Below are positions 7,812 through 14,509 of a stretch of 43,767 bases of DNA, in pieces; position 1 is the first letter of the stretch, and every line of letters begins with the position of its first letter. The notes beneath the pieces are model-generated. The model saw only the letters and a program-made list of their open reading frames with translations. It had not been told where the DNA came from and did not search any database. The stretch lies in contig JACRIX010000020.1 of assembly GCA_016215645.1 (NCBI GenBank), positions 1-43,767 on the forward strand, given 5' to 3'. A program made the translations under genes and the position numbers. This stretch comes from Rhodocyclales bacterium. GTDB lineage: Bacteria; Pseudomonadota; Gammaproteobacteria; Burkholderiales; Rhodocyclaceae.

Positions 7812-9791
7812 ATGTTCAAGCTCAATCCGGCGCAACTCGAAGCCGTGCGCCACCTCGACAGCCCGCTGCTGGTGCTGGCCGGCGCCGGCTCGGGCAAGAC
7901 GCGCGTGATCACGCAGAAGATCGCCTGGCTGGTCGAGGACTACGGCGTCAAGCCCGGCCAGATCGCCGCCATCACCTTCACCAACAAGGCGGCGAAAGAG
8001 ATGAAGGAGCGCGTCGGCAAGCTGATCGGCGGCCGCGCCGAAGGCCTCATCGTCAGCACCTTCCATGCACTGGGTGTGCGCATCCTGCGCCAGGAGGCGG
8101 GCAAGCTCGCCCTCAAGCCCGGCTTCTCCATCCTCGATGCGGCCGACACCACGGCGCTCTATCAGGAACTCGCCGGCAAGGTCGACAAGCTGCGCCTGCG
8201 CGCGCTGCAATCGCGGGTCTCGCTGTGGAAGAACCAGTTGGTCGAGCCCGAGGCCGCGCTGGCCGCTGCGGCCGACGACATCGAGTCCGCCGCGGCGACC
8301 CTCTATGCCGCCTACGAGCGCACCCTGCGCGCCTACCAGGCGGTGGATTTCGACGACCTGATCCGCCTGCCGGTGAAGCTCTTCAGCGACAACGAGGACG
8401 TCGCCGAACGTTGGCGCAGCCGGCTCTGGCACGTGCTGGTCGACGAGTACCAGGACACCAACCGTGGCCAGTACCGCCTATTGCGCCTGCTGACCAAAGG
8501 GCGCGATTCCTTCACCGCGGTGGGCGACGATGACCAGTCGATCTACGCCTGGCGCGGCGCTGACAGCGAGAACCTGCGCCTGCTGAAGGACGACTACCCC
8601 AGCCTCAGGGTGGTCAAGCTGGAACAGAACTACCGTTCGACGGCGCGCATCCTCACCGCCGCCAACGCCCTGATCGCCAACAACCCCAAGCTGTTCGAGA
8701 AGCAGCTCTGGTCCGAGCACGGCCAGGGCGATGCGATCCACGTGCAGTCCTGCCGCGACGGCGACCACGAGGCCGAGTGGGTGGTTTCGCGCCTCTCGGC
8801 GCATCGCTTCGAGCGGCGCACCAGGTTTTCCGACTACGCCATCCTCTATCGCGGCAACCACCAGGCGCGTGCCTTTGAACAGCAACTGCGCGCGCAGAAG
8901 ATTCCCTATGTCATATCAGGCGGGCAGTCCTTCTTCGATCGCGCCGAGGTCAAGGACATCACCTCCTACCTGCGCCTGCTCTCCAACCAGGACGACGATC
9001 CGGCCTTCATCCGCGCCGTGACCACGCCGAAGCGCGGCATCGGCGGCACCACGCTGGAAGCGCTGGGCCGTGCCGCCGGTCGCCGCCACCAGAGCCTGTT
9101 CGCGGCGATCTACGCGCCGGGGCTGGACACCGAGCTCAACGTCAAGCAGCGTACCGCGCTGCGCGAGTTCGGCGACTTTGTCAAGCGCATGGAAGCGCGC
9201 GCGGCGAACGAACCGGCCGGCAAGGTGCTCAACGACATCGTGCGTGCCATCGGCTACGAGAGCTGGCTGTTCGAGTCGCTCGATCCGCGCGAGGCCGAGG
9301 GCCGCTGGTCCAACGTCAGCGATCTGGTCGACTGGCTGGACAAGAAGGGCGCGGAAGAGAACAAGAACCTGCTCGAGCTGGCGCAGTCTGTGGCGTTGCT
9401 GTCGATGCTGGACAAGGACGAGGGCGCGGCCGATGCCGTGCAGCTCGCCACCCTGCACGCGGCCAAGGGGCTGGAGTTCCGCCATGTCTTCCTGGTCGGC
9501 GTCGAGGAGGGCCTGCTGCCGCATCGCGATTCGCTGGAACCGGGCAAGCTCGAAGAGGAGCGGCGCCTGATGTATGTCGGCATTACCCGCGCCCAGGCCA
9601 GCCTTACCGTCAGCCATTGCGACAAGCGCAAACAGGGCCGCGAACTGATGGCCCGCGAGCCCTCGCGCTTCATCATTGAAATGGGTGCCGAGGTTGCCGC
9701 GTCGGCGGCGCGGCGCAATACGGTGCCCGAGCCGGAGGCTGCGCGCGCCAAGGCGGCACAGCTGCGGGCGATGCTGGCAGGGAAGCGCTGA
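7812..9791 (+). CDS. rep: ATP-dependent DNA helicase Rep
   Basis: 659 residues, a superfamily 1A 3'-5' helicase that helps replication forks pass protein blocks. All helicase motifs are visible in order: Q motif LNPAQLEAV, Walker A AGAGSGKT (23-30), TFTNKAAKEM, Walker B VDEYQDTN, motif III GDDDQSIYAWRGA, motif IV YRGNHQARAFE, motif V LATLHAAKGLEF and motif VI EEERRLMYVGITRA. The length and the absence of a UvrD-type Tudor-like C-terminal extension favour Rep over UvrD or PcrA. A small hairpin (TCGGCG at 7783 with CGCCGA at 7798) lies just before the ATG, and no good Shine-Dalgarno is seen. The gene ends at a strong bidirectional terminator. Confidence 0.92.
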   Translation: MFKLNPAQLEAVRHLDSPLLVLAGAGSGKTRVITQKIAWLVEDYGVKPGQIAAITFTNKAAKEMKERVGKLIGGRAEGLIVSTFHALGVRILRQEAGKLALKPGFSILDAADTTALYQELAGKVDKLRLRALQSRVSLWKNQLVEPEAALAAAADDIESAAATLYAAYERTLRAYQAVDFDDLIRLPVKLFSDNEDVAERWRSRLWHVLVDEYQDTNRGQYRLLRLLTKGRDSFTAVGDDDQSIYAWRGADSENLRLLKDDYPSLRVVKLEQNYRSTARILTAANALIANNPKLFEKQLWSEHGQGDAIHVQSCRDGDHEAEWVVSRLSAHRFERRTRFSDYAILYRGNHQARAFEQQLRAQKIPYVISGGQSFFDRAEVKDITSYLRLLSNQDDDPAFIRAVTTPKRGIGGTTLEALGRAAGRRHQSLFAAIYAPGLDTELNVKQRTALREFGDFVKRMEARAANEPAGKVLNDIVRAIGYESWLFESLDPREAEGRWSNVSDLVDWLDKKGAEENKNLLELAQSVALLSMLDKDEGAADAVQLATLHAAKGLEFRHVFLVGVEEGLLPHRDSLEPGKLEEERRLMYVGITRAQASLTVSHCDKRKQGRELMAREPSRFIIEMGAEVAASAARRNTVPEPEAARAKAAQLRAMLAGKR

Positions 9792-9841
9792 GCGCCGGCC
9801 CGGATCGCCTGGATACCGTCTGCCGCGCCGCGTCGGACACA

Positions 9842-9875
9842 AATCAAAAGGGACCGCACGCGGTCCCTTTTGATT
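9842..9875. terminator. Bidirectional terminator between rep and the cytochrome c5 gene
   Basis: A perfect 15-bp stem (9842-9856 with 9861-9875) with a CACG loop. Its outer bases are A/T-rich on both sides (AATCAAAA and TTTTGATT), so it ends transcripts of both convergent genes. Confidence 0.9.
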
Positions 9876-9891
9876 GCAGTGCAGCGACCTG

Positions 9892-10326
9892 TTACTTGGC
9901 GGCCGGCTCCTTGAAGCTGGCGCCGGACTTGTTGGCCAGATAGACGATGGTGCGGGCCAGTTCGACGTCGTTTGCATCCGAACCACCCTTGGGCGGCATC
10001 GCGTTCTTGCCGGCAATGGCCGACTTCACCAGGCCGTCGAGGCCGAGTTTGATGCGCGGTGCCCAGGCGGCCTTGTCGCCGAGTTTCGGTGCGTTGGCCG
10101 CACCGGAATCATGGCATGCCGCGCAGATCGACTTGTAGATCTGTTCGCCGCTACGGTTGCCGGCGGCGGGACCGGTCGATGCGGGTGCCAATTCGACGCG
10201 CGCCACCGGCGCAATTCGCTTGGCGGTGCCCTCTTCGTCCCCCTTGGGGGCGGCAACGACAACGGTGCTGGTGGAGACAAGAACCGCGCTCGCAATGGCG
10301 AACGCGCGAAGATTCGAATGGGCCAT
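9892..10326 (-). CDS. Cytochrome c5-type monohaem c-type cytochrome
   Basis: 144 residues. Signal peptide about 1-26. One haem site, CAACH (68-72), with the likely axial Met in KNAMPPKGG (M110), and SGEQIYKSICAACHDSG, the typical cytochrome c5 entry. A 30-residue Ala/Pro-rich stretch separates the signal peptide from the haem domain. Such proteins carry electrons in the periplasm between bc1 complexes and terminal oxidases or other reductases. Convergent with rep and divergent from the downstream tRNA-Arg. Confidence 0.9.
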   Translation of the reverse strand: MAHSNLRAFAIASAVLVSTSTVVVAAPKGDEEGTAKRIAPVARVELAPASTGPAAGNRSGEQIYKSICAACHDSGAANAPKLGDKAAWAPRIKLGLDGLVKSAIAGKNAMPPKGGSDANDVELARTIVYLANKSGASFKEPAAK

Positions 10327-10429
10327 GAGCGTCTTCCGGGAAAGGTCGTGGAAAGCGGGAGATTATAGCGGAAGCGCCCGCCCCGCATGGACGGCCGGGG
10401 CCGAACGCGCTATGCTTCGCCCCCTCCGC

Positions 10430-10505
10430 GCGCTCGTAGCTCAATGGATAGAGTACTGGCCTCCGAAGCCAGGGGTTGTGGGTTCGATCCCCGCCGAGCG
10501 CGCCA
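10430..10505 (+). tRNA. tRNA-Arg (anticodon CCG)
   Basis: A 76-nt cloverleaf with encoded CCA. Acceptor GCGCTCG pairs with CGAGCGC (10495-10501); discriminator G, then CCA. The D-arm carries GCTC...GAGT, the anticodon stem CTGGC/GCCAG frames loop CTCCGAA with anticodon CCG, and the T-arm contains GGTTCGATCC. It reads CGG codons. Its 3' 34 bp are repeated exactly at 13466-13499, marking it as an integration site. Confidence 0.97.
10472..10505 (+). repeat. Left direct repeat (attL-type), 3' end of tRNA-Arg
   Basis: The last 34 bp of the tRNA gene (T-arm, 3' acceptor strand and CCA) are identical to 13466-13499. The match ends exactly at CCA: the next base is G here and C in the second copy. 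This is the classical footprint of tyrosine-recombinase integration into a tRNA 3' end. Confidence 0.85.
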
Positions 10506-10553
10506 GATTCCCTCATGCATTGTGATTCGGTATGGCCTAGCTCAGAGTCGGCG

Positions 10554-10655
10554 ATGGCGATACGGCAGATTGGACGCAGGCGAGCCCCGGTGTTCATGGC
10601 GGTGGCGTTGATGGTTTCCCCGGGACTGGCGCAGGTATTGGGTGAAATGCGATGA
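10554..10655 (+). CDS. Possible 33-residue signal-peptide-like small ORF
   Basis: Begins MAIRQIGRRRAPVFM and ends LAQVLGEMR: a short basic N-region, a hydrophobic core (FMAVALMVSPGLAQ) and a signal-peptidase-like end. Its TGA overlaps the HNH gene ATG by 4 bp (ATGA). It could be a translated leader coupled to the HNH gene, the remnant of an exported protein, or chance. No clear Shine-Dalgarno is seen. Confidence 0.25.
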   Translation: MAIRQIGRRRAPVFMAVALMVSPGLAQVLGEMR

Positions 10656-11584
10656 GCCTCGATGCTTACAAAAAGAAGCTGACGCTCCTGAACATCAATC
10701 GGACCAGTCCGCACAAGATTTGCATGCTTTTGGCGGTCCTCGACCTCGCCCGAAGCGGTGCGCTGAGTGAAAACCGGATCGAGTATTCGCCCTCCTTGCT
10801 GGAGCGGTATGCACGTTACTTCGCCGCGGTTCGCGGTGCAAGAGACCATCCGAATCCCTACTACCCGTTTTTCCACTTGAAGGGAAAACTTAAGGGCGGA
10901 GACGCCAGCTTTTGGCATGCGGTACCCTTGCCCGGGCGTGAAACTTTTCTCGATGCAATGACGACCGCCCGCAGGGCACGGGACATTACGGAAAACATTT
11001 CCCACATCGCGCTTGATCCCGAATTGTTTTGCCTGCTCAAAAATCCGGCTGCCGTCGAAGAACTCGCCGACACGCTCGCCATCCGCTGGTTCGATCGGAA
11101 TCTCGGCGATCTGCACTCCGTCGTCGATCAGGAAAAGCGCATCAGTCGATACGAGTGCCGCTTGCGGAAACCCGGCGTGAAGTTCTTGTCCGAACCCGCT
11201 CCTCCAGAGTATGTGAGAAGCCCGGCTTTCCGCCGTGTGGTTACGGAGCTATATGACTACCGTTGTGCCGCCACAGGCTTGCGGTTGCTTCTCAACGACG
11301 TTGCGATGGTCGAGGCGGCGCATATTCGCCCATTCAGTGACAGCGGAGATGATGATCCGCGCAATGGTCTTGCACTGACCCCGGACATGCACTGGGCGAT
11401 GGATGCCTTCCTGATTGCGCCCGGACCGGACTACAAGTGGCATGTCACCCGCCAACTTGACACCCGGATACCGGACCACAAGATCCTTACTGACTTGGAC
11501 GGGAAAACATTGTTCCTCCCGCGAGAGCAAAGAATGTATCCAAGACAGGACGTCCTTGAATGGCGACTTAGCCAACTTGATTGA
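10652..11584 (+). CDS. HNH endonuclease, probable phosphorothioate-DNA-sensing restriction enzyme
   Basis: 310 residues. The C-terminal HNH nuclease is clear: YRCAATG (C205), AAHIRPFSDSGDDDPRNGL (H224, N238) and MHWAMD (H247). The N-terminal half (PHKICMLLAVLDLARSGALSENRIEY, YYPFFHLK, FWHA) resembles the sulfur-binding domain fused to HNH nucleases that cut phosphorothioated DNA (ScoMcrA / SprMcrA type); this assignment is from remembered pattern, not a search. Such enzymes destroy DNA carrying Dnd-type sulfur modification and are usually found in cells lacking dnd genes. No dnd genes occur here. It is the first gene after the tRNA in the island. Alternative: a generic HNH restriction enzyme with another N-terminal recognition domain. 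Confidence 0.75.
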   Translation: MSLDAYKKKLTLLNINRTSPHKICMLLAVLDLARSGALSENRIEYSPSLLERYARYFAAVRGARDHPNPYYPFFHLKGKLKGGDASFWHAVPLPGRETFLDAMTTARRARDITENISHIALDPELFCLLKNPAAVEELADTLAIRWFDRNLGDLHSVVDQEKRISRYECRLRKPGVKFLSEPAPPEYVRSPAFRRVVTELYDYRCAATGLRLLLNDVAMVEAAHIRPFSDSGDDDPRNGLALTPDMHWAMDAFLIAPGPDYKWHVTRQLDTRIPDHKILTDLDGKTLFLPREQRMYPRQDVLEWRLSQLD

Positions 11585-11629
11585 GGCAACTGGTCGCCGT
11601 TCGGCCAGCGCCGACTTGCCTGTTTGGGG

Positions 11630-12010
11630 TCAAGCCCAGTATTTTGCTTTCTCCGGCAGGACCCAGCGCACTCCGCCACGTGGGTCGGCGCTATCGCCGT
11701 CAAACCGAGGAATCAAGTGAATGTGCAGATGGCTGATGGTCTGTCCGGCGGCAGTCCCGTCGTTGATGCCGATATTGTAAGCGGCGGGTTTCAGTTCGGC
11801 ATCCAGCCTTGCCTTTGCCTGGTCGAGCAGCAACAGCATCTCCTCCCGTTCCGCGGCGGTAGTTTCGAAAAATGAGGCGACATGCCGCCGCGGAATGATG
11901 AGCGTATGGCCCGGGGACACCGGAAAGTCGTCACGGATTGCGGCGGCCAGGCCCGTCTCGCCGACGATCCGCGTCTCTGGAAAAGTGCAGAACGGACAAG
12001 AGCGACTCAT
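11630..12010 (-). CDS. HIT-family nucleotide hydrolase/transferase
   Basis: 126 residues. Starts SRSCPFCTFPETRIV with a CxxC (C5, C8) as in zinc-containing HIT proteins, followed by DFPVSPGHTLIIPRRHVASFFE and the histidine triad SHLHIHLIPR (H94, H96, H98). The C-terminus (DPRGGVRWVLPEKAKYW) is typical of one proteobacterial HIT subgroup. HIT proteins split the alpha-phosphate bond of nucleotides such as Ap4A, AMP-lysine or adenylated intermediates. It begins about 22 bp (or 10 bp from an alternative ATG at 12022) after the Fic gene, on the same strand and inside the island, so cotranscription with the Fic gene is likely. No clear Shine-Dalgarno decides between the two starts. Confidence 0.85.
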   Translation of the reverse strand: MSRSCPFCTFPETRIVGETGLAAAIRDDFPVSPGHTLIIPRRHVASFFETTAAEREEMLLLLDQAKARLDAELKPAAYNIGINDGTAAGQTISHLHIHLIPRFDGDSADPRGGVRWVLPEKAKYWA

Positions 12011-12032
12011 GGGCGATGGCATTTGCGGAGTG

Positions 12033-12617
12033 TCAACTGTGCGCGAAGGCGAGCAACTTCGAAATGTCGCGTGCATCGGCTGCCTGCAGGGCGGCGATGT
12101 AAGCTTGCCGGGTTTCACTGGCATCAATCAGGCTGTGGCTGCCCCACGTAAAGCGGGGCTGGCCCAGCCGTTCGACGAGGAGGTCGGCCATCAGGCGCGC
12201 GTGGCGTCCATTCCCGTTGGGAAAGGGGTGGATGGCGACCAATCGGTGATGAAAGCGCACGGCGATTTCATCGGGCGGATAGCTGGCATGCTCGACCTGA
12301 TAGTGGGCGTCGTCGACCAGCTTTTTCAGTTCGACGCCGATCGAGAGCCAGTCGACACCGATGTTCTTGTCTGACTTGCGGAACTTGCCTGCCCACTTCC
12401 AGGTTTCGCCGAACATCTGCTTGTGCAACTGCCGCACGAAGGCTTCGTTGAGGATTTCCTTGCGTTGCCTGCGTGCCCAGTTCTCGCCTTGGGCGATGTT
12501 GAGCTGCTCCCACTCGTTCAATTCACCCTGTGTGGTGATATGGCCGGGAATCAGGCTGGCGAGTTCGTCCGCATCGAGCGGCGTCGCGCCGGGGGGATAA
12601 TCAAACTTGACGGTCAT
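12033..12617 (-). CDS. Fic-domain protein, mobile mystery protein B
   Basis: 194 residues. The complete Fic catalytic motif HPFPNGNGRHAR is at 130-141, so the active-site His and the phosphate-binding GNGR are intact. Most Fic proteins transfer AMP from ATP to a hydroxyl side chain of a target protein. The N-terminus (PPGATPLDADELASLIPGHI) and pairing with the upstream HTH gene match the mobile mystery protein A/B pair known from mobile elements. The start is decided by a 4-bp ATGA overlap with the mystery protein A gene at 12614-12617. No exact inhibitory [ST]xxxE[GN] motif was found in either partner; TTQGEL at 28-33 comes near. Target unknown. Confidence 0.88.
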   Translation of the reverse strand: MTVKFDYPPGATPLDADELASLIPGHITTQGELNEWEQLNIAQGENWARRQRKEILNEAFVRQLHKQMFGETWKWAGKFRKSDKNIGVDWLSIGVELKKLVDDAHYQVEHASYPPDEIAVRFHHRLVAIHPFPNGNGRHARLMADLLVERLGQPRFTWGSHSLIDASETRQAYIAALQAADARDISKLLAFAHS

Positions 12618-13102
12618 GTTGCCGATTTCGCCCGCACCGGTTCTTTCCACAATGCGCGATGCGAACCCTTGAGCAGATCCTCGGCCAGGGTGCGAGCCTG
12701 CGCTTCGACGGTCTCGCTTGAGGTGGCTTGCGCTTCCAGTGCCATGGTGTGGCTGATGGAGGCCATTTGCCGGCGCGCCAGGGTCAGGGCTCGATTTTCG
12801 AGGGTGTCACTTAGGCTCTCCGTCGGCACCAGGGCGTAATGCAGTTCGCAGCCCAAAGCGTCGGCGGCGCGCCGCAAGCTTCCGAGGCTGATGGTGTCAG
12901 CGGCCTCGGAGGTTTCCAGTCGGGTTACGGTGGAGGTAGTGACTCCCAGCCGTGCGGCCAAATGCGTGGCGGCCATGCCGAGACCTTCACGGACGGCCTT
13001 GATCCAACCCGATGGCGGACGTGGTGGCAGGTCGGCATTGCGCCAGCGGTCCAGCGTGGCGTCGAGTTGGCGGAGCTTGAGTTCAGAGAAGCTTGATTTC
13101 AT
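12614..13102 (-). CDS. XRE-family regulator, mobile mystery protein A
   Basis: 162 residues. A central helix-turn-helix domain (about 33-92): GWIKAVREGLGMAATHLAARLGVTTSTVTRLE followed by SLGSLRRAADALGCELHYALVP. The N-terminal MKSSFSELKLRQLDATLDRW and the C-terminal helix are typical of mobile mystery protein A. It is the first gene of a translationally coupled pair with the Fic gene (ATGA overlap). An inverted repeat over its putative promoter suggests autorepression, as in toxin-antitoxin style pairs. It may also act as the antitoxin-like partner of the Fic protein, but no Fic inhibitory motif is obvious. Confidence 0.85.
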   Translation of the reverse strand: MKSSFSELKLRQLDATLDRWRNADLPPRPPSGWIKAVREGLGMAATHLAARLGVTTSTVTRLETSEAADTISLGSLRRAADALGCELHYALVPTESLSDTLENRALTLARRQMASISHTMALEAQATSSETVEAQARTLAEDLLKGSHRALWKEPVRAKSAT

Positions 13103-13113
13103 TAATTTGCACC

Positions 13114-13155
13114 TTGACGCAATATATACTATCTATATGTTGCATCAAAATGCAA
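13114..13155 (-). promoter_or_regulatory. Promoter with inverted-repeat operator of the mystery A-Fic-HIT group
   Basis: Read on the minus strand, TTGATG and TATATT lie 16 bp apart upstream of the ATG at 13102, a plausible sigma-70 promoter. TTGACGCAA (13114-13122) and TTGCATCAA (13140-13148) form an 8-of-9 inverted repeat around the -10 region, and TTGCAT/ATGCAA (13140-13155) is a perfect overlapping palindrome. The arrangement fits repression by the XRE protein encoded just downstream. Confidence 0.5.
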
Positions 13156-13333
13156 TGTTTGTACACTTATTATTGCGTTGCAGAGCAATAAATCAACTGA
13201 ACGAAGCTCGGCCAGATGGGGCGGACTTTAGTTACGGTACGCGGTGTGACAGTGGAGAGCAGTACTCTAAACACGTTGTAACAAAAATCGAAGAAATTCC
13301 GCTGTGCAAAAGTTTGGAATTGGTAACGATAGG

Positions 13334-13367
13334 GGTAGATAGGAATATAAAATCTACCTTCTTTTTA
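13334..13367 (+). terminator. Orphan Rho-independent terminator
   Basis: GGTAGAT (13334-13340) pairs with ATCTACC (13352-13358) across an 11-nt loop, followed by TTCTTTTTAT. No plus-strand gene ends nearby, so it may terminate a small RNA or a decayed gene starting in 13150-13330. Confidence 0.5.
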
Positions 13368-13465
13368 TATTAAATCAATCATAACAACAGATTAGATCCC
13401 GTTACGCCCCTAAAGAAAAACTGAAGACCATTGACGCTGGTCGCACGACCTAGACATCAATGCCT

Positions 13466-13499
13466 GGGGTTGTGGGTTCGATCCCCGCCGAGCGCGCCA
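13466..13499 (+). repeat. Right direct repeat (attR-type) of tRNA-Arg 3' end
   Basis: Exact 34-bp copy of 10472-10505. Upstream bases do not form an anticodon arm, so this is not a second tRNA gene but the distal boundary of the island. Confidence 0.85.
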
Positions 13500-13631
13500 C
13501 TCCTTGTACTATCTGGAAATTTTCGCACTCTCGATTTCCGGGCTACTTGATAACCCATTGGTCGTTTTTGTTTCCATCGGCCTTTGCTTGGCAATACGGC
13601 TACCGATATCCACCGGTCGGTGTCGGCCGGC

Positions 13632-13751
13632 TCATGGCAAGGGCCGGCTTTCGCCCGGCATCGGTGGACTGTTGGTGACGCCGAAGGACAGCAGGCAGCC
13701 CCCCAGGCTCAGCCCTGCGGCAACGAGTAACAGGATGAGGCACAGTCGCAT
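13632..13751 (-). CDS. Short lipoprotein (39 residues)
   Basis: MRLCLILLLVAAGLSLGGC followed by about 20 residues (LLSFGVTNSPPMPGESRPLP). A basic start, hydrophobic core and lipobox LSLGGC (C19) predict a small lipoprotein; Leu at +2 favours outer-membrane sorting. It starts 17 bp after the SDR gene stop on the same strand and may be its last operon partner. No function is known. It is short enough that chance cannot be excluded, but the lipobox is well formed. Confidence 0.5.
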   Translation of the reverse strand: MRLCLILLLVAAGLSLGGCLLSFGVTNSPPMPGESRPLP

Positions 13752-13768
13752 GCGGGGGGGCCATCGGC

Positions 13769-14458
13769 TCAGTTGATGCTGAGCGACTTGCCGGACTGTT
13801 TGGGGCCAAGTTTGAGGATCTGGGGTACCGCGCGCCTGGCCCAGGGGCCCGGTCCTTCGTTGCGGCCGGCGTCCTCGCCCCAGGCCAGGCGCAGCATGTC
13901 GGTGTCGATGACGCCGGGACTCAATGGAATGGCGGCCAGGCCTGGCGGCAAGTCTTCGGCCAGGGCCTTGCTGAGGCCCTCGATTGCCCATTTGCTGGCG
14001 CAATACGGGGCGACGCCCGGTGCGGTACCGCGGCCCCACCCGGAACTCAAATTGACGATCACGCCGCGCCCGGCGATGATCATCGCGGGCACGAAGTGGC
14101 GAATGACGTTGGCAACACCCTTGATGTTGACGTCGATCAGGCTATTGAACTCGGCACTGCCGACATCCCAGAGCGGCGCAGGCCGGTTCATCAGCGCTGC
14201 GTTGTTGATCAGCAGGTCGGGCACGCCGGCCGTGTTGAGCACGTGCGCCGCCCAGTGGGCAACCTGGATATCGTCGGCGACGTCCACGCTGGCAAAGCGA
14301 TGCGGCGCCGGGAAGTCACGCCGCAGGGCCTCGATGGCGCCAACCGCACGGCCGCAGCCACAGACCGTGTGGCCGGCGGCCGCGAACTCGTCGAGCATGG
14401 CGCGGCCGAGGCCGCGTGTGGCGCCGGTAAGCACGATCAATCGTTTGGCTGGAGGCAT
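13769..14458 (-). CDS. Short-chain dehydrogenase/reductase
   Basis: 229 residues of the classical SDR family. It has the nucleotide-binding GATRGLG near the N-terminus, NNAA in the core, and the catalytic Ser (NLSSGWG) with YCASK supplying Tyr and Lys. It ends SKALAEDLPPGLAAIPLSPGVIDTDMLRLAWG, a normal SDR tail. Substrate cannot be told. I chose the ATG at 14458 (MPPAKRLIVLTGATRG) over a TTG 12 codons upstream because the Rossmann strand starts directly after it. It lies 51 bp after the PanE-like gene and is probably in one operon with it and the hemerythrin gene. Confidence 0.85.
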   Translation of the reverse strand: MPPAKRLIVLTGATRGLGRAMLDEFAAAGHTVCGCGRAVGAIEALRRDFPAPHRFASVDVADDIQVAHWAAHVLNTAGVPDLLINNAALMNRPAPLWDVGSAEFNSLIDVNIKGVANVIRHFVPAMIIAGRGVIVNLSSGWGRGTAPGVAPYCASKWAIEGLSKALAEDLPPGLAAIPLSPGVIDTDMLRLAWGEDAGRNEGPGPWARRAVPQILKLGPKQSGKSLSIN

Positions 14459-14509
14459 GCCTGCATTCTGCTGTACGCGGCCCGCTTCCCGCAAGCCGCA
14501 TGGATTGGA

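Larger units (their letters stand above)
13103..13465. other. AT-rich right end of the island, no convincing gene
   Basis: Beyond the promoter described, I see no convincing coding region. The stretch is much richer in A and T than its surroundings and holds an orphan plus-strand terminator (13334-13367). It probably represents foreign or decayed DNA, or a small RNA locus. Confidence 0.5.
10506..13499. mobile_element. Small tRNA-Arg-integrated genomic island without integrase
   Basis: About 3 kb bounded by the 34-bp direct repeats. It carries an HNH endonuclease gene on the plus strand and, on the minus strand, XRE regulator (mobile mystery protein A), Fic (mobile mystery protein B) and HIT genes. 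No integrase, transposase or relaxase is present, so it is either a decayed element or one mobilised in trans. Restriction-like and Fic genes are common cargo of such islands. The right end is strikingly AT-rich compared with the flanks, consistent with foreign origin. Confidence 0.75.

Noticed and set aside
10151..11116. A minus-strand frame across the tRNA and the HNH gene
   Set aside because: It contains the familiar antisense translation of a tRNA gene (GDRTHNPWLRRP-like) and no protein domain.
13466..13499. A second tRNA-Arg gene
   Set aside because: Only the T-arm and 3' acceptor strand are present; no anticodon or D-arm precedes it.
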